From: Chrysoporthe austroafricana | Lineage: Eukaryota > Ascomycota > Sordariomycetes > Diaporthales > Cryphonectriaceae | Length of the DNA: 64,000 bases | Assembly (NCBI GenBank): GCA_001051155.2 | Contig: JYIP02000001.1 | Coordinates: 1,178,001-1,242,000, forward strand | Direction: 5' to 3' | Part shown: positions 12,901 through 23,754 of the stretch, one piece after another | Layout of the letters: each line of letters begins with the position of its first letter | How positions within the stretch are numbered: position 1 is the first letter of the stretch | Notes under the pieces: model-generated | Told to the model about the DNA's origin: nothing | The model's input: only the letters and a program-made list of their open reading frames with translations | Databases searched by the model: none | Translations under genes and position numbers: made by a program

Positions 12901-14403
12901 AACGGCGGTTCCGTCATCAGGCGGGACGAACTTGTGGGAGATCCTGACAATAACAAGCTCCCTGTGGTTGGCGTCAAGGTCTGGGACAATTGTGCCAGTT
13001 TCCTCTACATTGAATACGATGCGACAAACCCCCAAACGGAGCCCCTGGATAACACTCGAGTCCATCCTGAAGACTATGAACTTGGTCGCAAGATGGCGGC
13101 TGATGCACTTGAGCTAGACGAGGAAGATGTTAAGGCTGAGACGGATGAGAACGGCCCAGGTGCGGTGGTCCGCAAGCTCTTCCGAGACGACGAGCAAGAC
13201 AAGGTGAACGAGCTCGTCCTAGAAGAGTATGCGGAACAATTAGAGCAACAGTACAGCCAACGTAAGCGGGCTACGCTCGAGACTATCCGAGCAGAGCTCC
13301 AGGCGCCGTACGAGGAGTTGCGTCGGGCTTTTATGCCGTTGAACTCTGACGAGGTCTTCACCATGTTCACAGGAGAGACGAGGGATTCTCTAGCGGAGGG
13401 TATGATCATTCCTGTTAATGTCCGGGTGGTGAAGGACGACTTCGCCATCGTCAGGCTCGACTGCGGCATCGAGGGTCGTATCGAAGCAGATGAGGTCTCG
13501 TACCGTTCATCGTCTGTCAAGGACGTTCTCTCTGTCGGACAGACTGTCCAGGCCAAGCTCCTCCAGATTGACCGCAAGGCATTTATCGCGAAATTGTCAG
13601 TTCGGGAGGATGCTCTGCGCGTGCCCTACAGAAAGCGCATGGATCATGATGACCGCAATTGGGACTATGATCAGGAGAGGCATGACAGAGAGGAGCTCAA
13701 GGAGAAGGATAGTACAACAGGCCGCACCCAGCGTGTCATCAATCATCCTCTTTTCAAGCCCTTCAACTCGACGCAGGCTGAGGAGTATCTCGGATCGCAA
13801 GCGTCCGGAGAGGTCATCATCAGACCGTCATCGAAGGGTAACGATCATCTGGCCATTACCTGGAAGGTCGCGGATGGCGTCTACCAGCATGTTGATGTGC
13901 TCGAGTTGCAGAAGGAGAACGAATTCTCTGTTGGTCGCCTACTCAGAGTCGGCAAGTTCAACTACACGGATTTGGATGAGTTGATCGTCGAACACGTCAA
14001 GGCCATGGCGCGCAAGGTTTCGGAGATGATGCAGCATGAGAAGTTCCAGAAAGGATCGCGGAATGAACTGGGTAAGTCCTGCGTGCACCTAGTGTTTCAA
14101 TCAATGTTGCTGGCTCAGTAAGCTGATCAATTCTTTACAGAGAGATGGCTCACCACCTATATGGACGCCAACCCCAACCGTTCCAGTTACGCCTTCTGCA
14201 TTGACAGTAAGCATGCTGGGTACTTCTGGCTCTGCTTCAAGGCCAACCGTACCTCACGGGTCATGGGTTGGCCGGTGCGCGTCGTGCCAAACGGCTACGA
14301 GTTTCTAAAGGCCCAGTATCCGGACATGAAGGCTCTCACGAACGGATTCAAGATCCGCTACCAAGCTGAGATCTCACGCATGCAGAATGTGAATGGCCGA
14401 TGA
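9936..14403 (+). CDS. SPT6: Transcription elongation factor Spt6
   Basis: This is a histone chaperone and elongation factor that travels with RNA polymerase II in the nucleus. The exons are 9936-10118, 10186-10371, 10432-14071 and 14141-14403, giving 1423 aa, close to the usual fungal length. In order it shows a very acidic Asp/Glu-rich N terminus (about 1-180), a long helical core, an RNase H-like YqgF fold (about 710-850), a helix-hairpin-helix segment ([16 protein letters not shown], about 930), an S1 RNA-binding domain (about 1113-1190), and the tandem SH2 region (about 1225-1423) that binds the Pol II linker. The first two introns split the acidic region and the last splits the second SH2. 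The third exon could equally begin six bases later at the next CAG. Confidence 0.96.
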
Positions 14404-15045
14404 TCGGAAGCGGTGGATGCGGATGCGTTGTATCTTGTAGCATAGCATGACTTATGTCTTTTATAATCTTCCTCCTGCCTCAAACGTTGGGATGGGATGA
14501 GGCGATCCCATACATAGCAGTGGCAGATTGATAGGGAACACTGCAAAGGCATAGTAGAGCAAGGGATCAACCAATAGGGACAAAGGCGCAAAAGGAATAT
14601 AAGTTTTCGTGGCCATCATCCCGGCCGGGCCTGGGACAGCGACTTGACTGATGCTTCCAGTTGATGCTCCCCTCGGGATACATACGCAGAAGCGGAGACG
14701 ACAATGACGTTTCTTACCTTTCAACCACAAGCATTGGCTCGCGACTACCAGATCGCTGGTAGGAAGGTGCTTCCCAGTATTCCTCTTGAGGAAAACACGA
14801 CTTTTAGCTCACTGGTCTCCCGCTCTCCATCTTCATTCATCAGTGTCTGGGTCTTTTTTGAATCAACACTCAACCCCCTACTAGCTACGAGACGACCTGG
14901 AACCGGATCACAAATCTTTGGGTGCGATACAGCCGCCAACTATCGTTTCTCGTGAGTCATTCTCATGCCATCGACAACGCTTTCCAGCACGACCTTCGTC
15001 ATTCTTTTGACTTCGTTAGCCCGATACGCACAACTTCACAATAAC
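14404..15045. other. Intergenic region downstream of SPT6
   Basis: This 642-base stretch should contain the SPT6 3' UTR and the promoter of the following transporter. Only short unsupported frames are seen. Confidence 0.55.
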
Positions 15046-17509
15046 ATGAGGAAGCCCTGGCCACATAGCTCCACTGAGGAGAAACTGGAAGATGTCTGTC
15101 TCGAGGACAACACTGAGACTGAGAACCAGCCCAAGTCCACTCGTCCCGAGTCTCTGTCTGGGCCACTCCACGAAATTCTCTTCGCACTGGTGGCGACCCT
15201 AATTGGGGCCACCTTCATGGTCCTGCAGCGCGCTATGATAGTGATCACGGATATCACCAGGCATTCGTTGGGGATGGATATGTCTGCTACTGTCTGGATG
15301 ACAGCTAGCTCTGGGTGAGTTGCCTGTCAGACCACGGAGTCCACGAACACAGAGGCTGACGCACTGTCCGCGACCACAGCCTCACAAGCGCCATTTTTCT
15401 CATCCCGATTGCTCACATGGCCGACCGTTGCCCTGATCTCTCTCGCAAATCAATCCTCATTGCCAGCCTCATGCTGTTCTCCTTGGCCATCGGTCTAAGC
15501 ACTCTCGTTGACCGTGGCATCATTCTCGATATTGTGCTCGCCGTCGCTGGCATAGCCTGTGCAGCCCATATCCCAATCATGACAAGTCTTCTCAACTCGG
15601 TATATCCTGTTCCTTGTACGCGACGTCACTGCATCTTTACGTTCTTCCTTGCAGGTGGCAACGCCTTCGCGGTGGTCTTCGGTGGCCTGGGCTCCGGGCT
15701 CGTCAATGTTGCCGTGGACGATGGCTGGCGGGCCAGCTTGGTTTATATCGCCGTCATGTATGCCATCGTTGCCGCCGTCGGAGCTTTGGTCATCCCGGAT
15801 GTGCCACGCACCTACCCAGTGCACATCGTTTCTTCTTGTTCAGAAGACCGATTTGCCCTACTCGGTCGTCCAATCAAGAAGCGCGGCTTGATGGCTGATT
15901 AGTGGTCTATCCTCAAGAGTGTTGACTGGCTTGGCGTGTTCCTGTTGCTTACGGGTGTGGGTTGCGCATGCGCGGCACTGACCATGGGACCTCAGAACGG
16001 CTGGCGTAGCGCTGAAGTCTTCCTCCCGTTGATATACAGCTGTTTGGCGGTCCTTGGGTTTCTTACGTGGGAACAGCACGCAGAGAATCCATTAATTGCA
16101 AGGAGTGTGAGGGGGTGTTGCAGCTTGGTGCTAGTGTGTCCTCTATCTACATTGAACCATCCCGCATGCACGTTGCTGACCACGACTTAGACGCTTCTAT
16201 CGACACTTTGCATATCCGTCGCCTTCTTCTCATCTCTGTTCTGGGTGTCGTTCTTTATGCAGGATGTTCAGAAACTAAGCCCTCTCGACGTGGGCGTACG
16301 CCTTCTTCCTCAAGCCATAACCGGACTTACACTTAGCCCGTGGGTCGACTGCCGGATGTATCAGATTAATAGCTTGTTCATCTTCATTGCCGCTGCAGTG
16401 TGTCAAGCAGGTGCCAGCGTCCTTCTGGCTTTGGTTCGACAGGGCAGCAACTACTTCGCTTTCATATTTCCGTCACTGATTCTCAGCACATTGAGTATCG
16501 ATTGGATTCGCAACGTCGGCGCTGTGAGATACCATTCTAATTTGATGGGACTGTTGCGCGCACGACTATTGCTGACTACTCGCAGCAACATACTGTCCAC
16601 GCTCTGCCGTTGCATGATCAGATCACCGGCGCCGCTATCCTACAGACCGTCACCCGCCTCGGTATTCCACTCGGTATTGGTATCACTACAGCCACTTGGT
16701 CATCTTATGACCCTTCGCACGGGGACTCACCCACCAGCCCGAACGAACGTCCAATAGACTTGGAGCGGCCATATGCCCAGGTGTTCATTGCTACTCTTTG
16801 CATGGCCGCTTTGGCCCTCGTCATCTCCCCTTTTACGCGCTTCGGCAAGCTTGGCATTCCACCAGCGGCCACCGGCTCGTCTATTCCACCTGTAGACTCT
16901 GGCCTAAATAACATGAATTATGACGGTCCCGGTGATTGCTCAGCTACGGCGCCCTCGCGCACCCATTCGACTCTTACAAGTCTTCCCAGTGCCAACAGAG
17001 ACAAGCGGATCTCCCACTTCGCCATTCAGCCCCGCAAATCCTCGCTTCAGGCAACCAGCTTCAGCAACGCACAGTGGCGGTCGTCCGCGGCCGGTAACTC
17101 TTTCAACCGCACTGAACTTGCGGGCTCCAAAGCAGGCGAGGAGACAAATGGATTGAGTGTTGGCCTGACTTCGGAAGATGACAACAAGTCACAGCGAACC
17201 AGTACAGCAATGGCTGAGAGGGTCATTTGGCTTGTCTGCGAGGACTGCGGCGCGAGTAAGAGGATCGTTGAATCGGTTGGGGATCCGCAGAGATATTTCT
17301 ATGACGGTGATATTTTCAGTGACGAAGGTGAAGACACGGGCGGTATCGGCACAGAGATGACGAGGGCGACAACACCTGATTCTCCTTCGTCTGAGTATCA
17401 TGGACTGGAAACGAGTGTTGCGAACGTAGGGGTTGTAGTAGACAAGAGGCGGTTCGCGCTCGTAAACTCTGTGACTATTAGGCGTGTTCCCGAAACGCAT
17501 GAGGTGTAG
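15046..17509 (+). pseudogene. MFS transporter (DHA2-like) with an in-frame stop codon
   Basis: This is a 14-helix-type drug/solute antiporter-like MFS protein of the plasma membrane. The exons are 15046-15314, 15380-16106, 16191-16523 and 16586-17509; every junction is in phase and the introns carry CTGAC branch sites. Family signatures include the segment LSPLDVGVRLLPQAITG and DWIRNVGA. A hydrophilic C-terminal tail of about 200 residues follows, with a CEDC segment. The frame is broken once, by TAG at 15900-15902 between the MAD and WSILKSVDWLG segments; the most economical original is TGG. I found no donor with a plausible +5 G, nor a branch site, that would splice this stop out. It is therefore a nonsense allele, a sequencing error, or a very unusual intron. 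Everything downstream is intact, so the lesion looks recent. Confidence 0.7.
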
Positions 17510-19144
17510 GAGTGGGAGTGGTACTGGGATACTCGCTATTGTCTTCACTGTGGGTGCTTGAACTGGTCGCCACCAAATCTCGCATGTGGTGGGTACTATG
17601 ACAATTCTTTCATGGACAACGAGGCGCCGTTGTTGAAAATCGTTTTGGACCTTGCTATGAAGATAAGATTCATAAGTCTCGGTCATTGACAAATATATTA
17701 TTCGATGTTCTTATCCTGGTTCTATGCTCATAAGAAGAAATTTCCATGTTAGAATTGACGACAGGACACCTCAAGAGCGCGTTGCCCGCTGAGACCCAGG
17801 GACGTTGAATCTAGTTTAGTCATCTCACTACAGGAACAGCCTTCTTATGCATCGAAGCTATTTGTTGTACTATATGTATGCGGTGCTATTGACTACAGTA
17901 GACTAATATCTAGAATTTTGCCTTGTTTTCTGTTTGGTTGGAGGGGGGAGGGGAGGGTTGATGCGGACCATGTGCGTTGAAAGTTGCCGACATACCTCGT
18001 CCTTCTCCTCTGCCTGTATTTGGCGGCTGGTTAATGGCAGCGAGACTAGATACAGAGGGACATCTTAGGAGGTGAAAGAATAAAGGTTCGCGGGTGGGAT
18101 ACAGAGGAATATGTTTGATTACGACAAGCGCGAAGCAATGTGATCACACCGAGAGCCTTGCAAGTTTCGACTGGTAATGAAACGTACTTAGATATCCATC
18201 AGACACTTACATGATCTTACTAACACTTTCCTTCTAAAAAAAGAAAGTCTGTTATTGAGCTCCGTACTGGGAATAAAACCTTGTTGTATATCTCATGTCC
18301 AAGCTGTATCAGATTAAGCAGTAATTAATTACATAGTACCACAAAACCTTCCTGGTCACCCATGAAGACTTCACACGAGGAACGTTTTCGTTTGCTCCTA
18401 AGGCCCTAAGACCTCTAGGGATATCCAGGTCAATCCAGAAGAGCGTCTTCGACTTTTGCTTTTACCCTGACGTCCTACCTCAAAGAGCGAATTAGAATGA
18501 TAAGTTGCACTTCCGTGAGTTTTGCTCATTCAGGCAATGTTCGAGACCATTAACAAATCTTCCGTAGTACCGAGGTTACTATGTATTCTGGTGGGTCCGG
18601 ATGGCCCCACTGTGGCAGCAATGGGGCATCAATCTTGGAAGATTCCATGAAACGCGGCCTGCTGCCTGGCGAGCAGAGGACCATCAAATCAAGCCGGACT
18701 CTGTAATGCAGACATCCATGGAGGAAAGCAGTGCTGTTATATCGACATCGGGCCGGAAGGCTTGCTGTTCATAGATGACAGATGTCGTGAGTGTCATGCG
18801 AGGTACGAGAGCATCACTCTACTTGACGACCTGCAGACTTTAGTGGAGAGCACTGACTGGTCCCGGCCCTCTGGGTCTCAATCGTCTTGGCGCTGGCCAA
18901 ACAGAGGACGAGGGTGCTATCAGATCCGGATGCACGACTCAAGCACCCATAATTTCCCCCCAAATGATGCCCTTGTCTCTCGCCACAGCCGCTGACCAGG
19001 GTCTGCCCCTTACGCAACACGATCAGCGGTTCGACTGGGGGGCATCGAACTTTTCGTGGGACTTGGAATGTGAGATGGATGCTCCTGGAAACTACTACTC
19101 ACGGGGCATACATCATCTCTCACATCTCAACATCCCACGGGAGG
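17510..19144. other. Gene-free stretch, relatively A+T-rich
   Basis: This is 1.6 kb between the transporter and the HET gene. Its middle (about 17.7-18.6 kb) is visibly richer in A+T than the neighbouring genes. No transposon coding remnant, tRNA or repeat is recognised. Confidence 0.5.
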
Positions 19145-20539
19145 ATGGCACTCGACATCAGGAGCCTAGACTACAAGCCAATCCTTCTGGACAAGAGAGA
19201 GATTCGTCTGCTGGAAATCCAGACGGGTCGGGACATCAACGACCCTGTTGTGAGTCGCTTGGTCAATGTCAAGGTCACCAAGGATCTGGAATATGTCGGC
19301 CTCTGCGCACTGCTGAGGGACTCCGAAGACAACGACGCCGAGAATATCTGGGTCAACGCCTGCAAAGTCTCCGTCCCGAAAACTGTCGCCCAAGCACTAC
19401 GACACGTCCGCGCTCTGTTTCTGCGGGAGAAAGCAACACTCTACCAGACCTCGTCAAACGACAGTCTGTCCAGCGCGGAGGCATCGCCTCGCCGTTCGAG
19501 AGCAAAGAGACCGCCGGCATGGCTGAAACACGTCCTACGCGGCTTCCGATCCATCTTGCCGGATGAGTCAAGCCAGGCCGCCCGTCAGGCGCCTCTGCGT
19601 GTTTGGCTGGACTGCATCTGCATCGACCTTCGGAATCCAACTGAGGCGGAACAGAGGCGAGCCCACCTGAGACTGGCCTACGAGTCGGCCAAGATCACCG
19701 TCGGGTGGCTTGGGATGAAGGACCCGACGTCACACCTGGGCATCAGTGTGTTGGAGAAACTAGACTCCCTCTTCCCGCCGAACTTTGGCGACCCACAGGA
19801 CAAGATCAGGCACCCTGAGAATTATTCCCCAATAATGAGATGGCTCAGGCCGTTTTGCCGTCTCTGGGAGGAGGATGCCAAAGTCAATGGAAGTCCGGAG
19901 ACGGGCCCGCTCTATATGGCCATCAAGAACTTTATGAACCGCCCCTTCTTCAAGCGACAATGGATCCTCGAGGAATTAACCCTCTCGAGCTTTCCTGCTT
20001 TCCTTCTTGGTGATGAGATTGTCTCATGGAGGCACTTGTTGCAGTGGAATCGGACAGATTGTGAGCCCTTTTGGATCTTACCACTTCCCCCTGGAGCTTC
20101 TTGCTTTTTTGTGCTTTCCCTTAGATCACTCGTCTACTGCCTGCTTTCCCTATATGATGGAAGAAAAGAAAAAAAAGGGAAGAACGCAATCTCATCATCA
20201 AGCATCGCTGTCCGACTGTGTCCATGACTGACATACTGTGCGCTAGTGGAATTCGAGAAGGCGGGGGCTGAAGGGATCTCGAATGAAGTTCTCGAAGCTG
20301 TTAGAAACATGCCGAAGATGGACATCGCCGTGATGTTCACTCTATTGGATGCTTTCGATCGTAGGCGGGGTCGGAATGATTCAAGAGATCTCATGATCAC
20401 ATCAAGGTCGTCATTCTCAGCACATAGCTGTATCGAATCGCCACGGCCGAACACTTCACGAACAGATGGCAGACGAGAGACGATACATCAAGGTCCATAT
20501 GTGGGGAGCGGTGGTCAGAAGATGTTTAATGGCGTCTAG
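19145..20539 (+). CDS. Heterokaryon-incompatibility (HET) domain protein, short form
   Basis: HET-domain proteins act in non-self recognition and can trigger cell death on hyphal fusion. The exons are 19145-20060 and 20247-20539 (about 402 aa), joined through donor GTGAGC and acceptor GCTAG. HET blocks are visible: a degenerate first block near EYVGLCALLRDSEDND, the central WLDCICIDLRN block (the LWIDAICINQ equivalent) followed by AYESAKITVGWLG, and FMNRPFFKRQWILEELTL (the RPWFxRxWxxQE equivalent). The usual SYVWG signature is not preserved. After the DSRDLM segment, where homologues read DPRDxxYxLLG, the frame runs into unrelated Ser/Arg-rich sequence, and an alternative frame stays open to about 20670. 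The gene is therefore shorter than most HET proteins and may be truncated or degenerating. The ATG at 19145 was chosen because it precedes the first conserved segment. Confidence 0.7.
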
Positions 20540-21914
20540 AGAGGTGAGATGGGCGAGGGAAATCGCATATCGATTAATGCAAATGGTTCAACTCATTAAG
20601 AGTGAAGCGATCCAAGTTACTCATGACTGCGGGGGACGCATTCATGACTTCCCGCTAGTCATGCTGGTATGAGCGATGGCGAGAAGGGCTTTCAAAACAA
20701 GCGCACATGATATCCAAATGCAATATATATTATATTATATATATATACAATTGATGAAGTTTCGAACTCAATTCCGCTATAGTTACACCTTATGCATCTT
20801 AGTGTTGACTCCACACCGTTCAGACCGCTTCCCTATACAAGGCTTGCGACTTGATATGCTATTACCACCACTTCGAGAGAGAACGGATACTCGTGGAGGT
20901 AGTAATGTATTTTGCAAACATACCATAGCCATTCATTACCGAAAGACTGATAAGTCTGGGTATCCAGGGAGCCGCTCTCGAAGGATCATTCTGCAGGATT
21001 GAACAGAACCAGATCGCGCCATGGGGGATCGGGGCAAGACCGAATAAGCAGGTGATTTTATAGAAGGAACTGATGTCCTGCCCACCTAGTTGTGCCACTA
21101 GATATTGGGTTCGAATTATTTCTCTCTGCGCCCCGCTGTTTTCCCTTTGCCCCTGAAAATCCGCTCTCAGCTCTGCGAGTTGTCCGCTCCGCTTTGACAA
21201 CCGGACTCCGCCCAGTGATTCAGATCCTCTATCAAATGCACAGATGAGTATTAGGGCGTGTTTGCTGACATCCACGCCATCGGATGGGTTGCGGTTGTTT
21301 TCCGATGGCAGGACTCAGTGACGGTGTTTTCCTCCTTGCGTCAAGCCACGACCTTTTAGACAGGCCGGCAGCTTACAAACCAAGTTACAGTCACGGGGGA
21401 ACTAGTTTCAACCTTAGCCTCATGTGCAAAAACATGCCAAAGTCGAGATCGCCCAGTTGAAACACTGAAGTCTAGCGTTATTACATAAGCAACTGGACAT
21501 GCTTGTAGCCATCTGCTTGTCCGTTGTTTTCTCTCTTCTTCAGACAACAGTGCTGAATCCCGAAGCTGGCTGAACTTTATCGACCTAACCAGCCAGATCC
21601 TTGATAAGCGTGGGGCCGGCTCCATTTCTGAGGTTATACAAGATTCTGTCAACGCCATGTGGATGCAAGCTCCAGCCAGCTCCACCTACGTACGTCATAA
21701 AACAGAGCATCAGCAAACATTAGGAAGGACGTGCACAGAGCCAAGCCCAAACAGTTGATGTTTTGTTGGTGAAGTCTTTTTATTATGGGTATCATGATAT
21801 TACATCAACCATATAAACATACGCCTCGTGATTTCCGCTGGCCGGCTGCGGCCCGTTCCCTTACACGCGTTGGCACTCATGCACAATGTGAGTGCCTTGG
21901 CGGATGCCTTGGGT
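20540..21914. other. Gene-free stretch between HET gene and sugar transporter
   Basis: This is 1.4 kb between convergent genes. It includes a short AT microsatellite at about 20722-20748. No supported gene is seen. Confidence 0.5.
20722..20748. repeat. AT-rich simple repeat
   Basis: A run of about 27 bases composed only of A and T, mostly alternating TA, lies in the intergenic region downstream of the HET gene. Confidence 0.7.
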
Positions 21915-23754
21915 TTAGATCTTCTCAGAAAGCTTGTCCCCAGCGGCGGCAGTAGCCGCCTCGTGCTCGGAATTCTTTCCCCACCGCCCGGTGAAGAAGT
22001 TGGCGGTGCTCCGGGTGACGCTCCTCATGTTCTCGGAGACGATCTCCCCGGTAGACTTCTCGAAGAGCAGGTCGATCTCCTCGAGGGTCTTGTCCTTGGT
22101 CTCGGGCATGAACAACAGCTGGTAGAACCAGCCGAGAACGGCAATGCCGCCGTAGAAGCCTAGGGCTAGGCCCGTGCGCGTCATCGCGTCCTGCATGGCG
22201 CTGAAGTTGTACGTGACGATGAACGAAGCCAGGAAGAGCAACGCGTCGGAGGTGACCATACCATACGACCGCAGGTAGGTTGGGTAGACTTCGGAGGGGA
22301 TGACCCACGTCAGGCAGGCGTAGCAGCCGAAGAAGCTCATGTAGAGGATCAGACCGAGGAGGTAGCAGGCCTCGGCGCCGCGCAGGTTGGTCTCCAGAGG
22401 GATCTGGTACGAGACTCCAATGATGACCAGGCCGATAAAGAAACCCGGCAGCATGGCGTTGGCCCAGAAGCGTCGTCCGAACTTCTCCATCAGGAAGATG
22501 GCCGGAATGGTGCCGATCAGGAGGGATCCACCGCCGACCAGGGACATGTAGTTGGCTTGCTCCTTGTTGAAGCCAATCTGTGCCATCAGGGTGCTCATGT
22601 AGTACATGATGGCGTTCACACCAGTCAGCTGGCCGAGCAGGATCATGATGTTAGCGTAGATGAGCGCGCGGCGGCAGCGTGGGACGGTGAAGAAGTCCAG
22701 CCACGGGAAGCGCTTGTTGACGGCGCTCTCGCTGACGACAGTCTGCTCGTGCTGGACGGAGGCCTTCATGACGAAGAACTCCTCCTTGGCCTCGGCCTGC
22801 TCGATGCCGCGGATGCGCTTCCACACCTTGTAGGCCTCGAGAGTCTTGCCCTTGTGCATGAGGAAACGGGGCGATTCGGGCAGGAACAGCATGCCGAAGA
22901 ACATGATGGTCGAGAAGACGAGGGAGGAGCCGAGGATGTAGCGCCAGTTGCCCGGAACCTTGAGGAACATGGCGGCCACGGCGTAGCCCAGGACCTCGCC
23001 GAGGGCAATGTTGAACTGGTAGAGCGAGACCAAGTTGCCTCGCATCCTACGCTCGACAGTCTCGGCAACGTAGACGGGGACGGTGCCGCCCTCTAGACCA
23101 ACACCAATGCCAAGGATGACACGAGCGCCGACGATCATGCCTGCTCACGTAGTCAGTGGATGATCTACAGTACAGGACAGGACGGGACGGGACGGGACGG
23201 GACGTGGCACAACAACACTCACCGAAGTTCATCGAGCCAGCCTCAAGCGCAGCGCCGATAGTGTACAAGATAGTCGAGATGATAATGGCCCACCGTCTGC
23301 CAAACCACTCATTGGCAGGTCCCAGGACTAGCGCACCGCCGACGGCGCCCAGCGGCATGGCAGAGTTCACGAGACTGTTCTGGCGGGTGGTCAACCCGAG
23401 GTCGGTGGGGAGGTACAGGTTGGCGCCGGAGATGAGGGACTGGTCGAGGCCGGAGAGGAGACCGCCCATGGAGGCGAACGCGACGATGACCCAGGTGAAG
23501 TGCCTCGGGTCGGTGAACTGCAGGTGGAAGAAGCCGGTCTTCAGGCCACCAGCGGCCTCGAGCTCCGCCTCCATCTCGTTGATGAAGGCATCGACCTCGT
23601 AGCCTCCGGCGGCGGCGGCGGCCAGGGCCTGTCTCTCGTCCATGGCAGGGATGCCGTCGGCCCTGACGGGGTTCTCGAGCTGGGCCTCCTTGAGCTTCTT
23701 GCCCTGGGTGTTGGGAGTGGCCACCGGGGCCACCGGCGTCACGGAGTCAGCCAT
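21915..23754 (-). CDS. MFS sugar/polyol transporter
   Basis: This is a 12-helix proton-coupled sugar porter of the plasma membrane, 585 aa, from exons 23223-23754 and 21915-23140. The hallmark motifs are EWFGRRWA in the loop between helices 2 and 3, PESPRFL after helix 6, EKFGRRFWA in the second half, and PETKDKTLEEID after helix 12. An 80-residue hydrophilic N terminus rich in Ala/Glu precedes helix 1, which is long for this family. The Met at 23754 lies in a good context; no better downstream Met precedes helix 1. The intron (23141-23222) carries a GGGAC pentamer array on the + strand. Hexose, pentose and inositol specificity cannot be separated by eye. Confidence 0.93.
23174..23204. repeat. 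GGGAC pentanucleotide array inside the transporter intron
   Basis: About six tandem GGAC(A/G)-type pentamers occupy more than a third of the 82-nt intron. The splice signals (GTGAGT donor and GAGCAG acceptor, with CTGAC branch) lie outside the array. Confidence 0.8.

Noticed and set aside
17510..18760. Possible RIP-degraded transposon in A+T-richer DNA
   Set aside because: No transposase or reverse-transcriptase remnant, terminal repeat or target-site duplication could be seen; mild A+T bias is normal for intergenic DNA.
21060..21130. GGTTCGAATT resembling a tRNA B box
   Set aside because: No matching acceptor stem, A box or anticodon arm could be folded around it.
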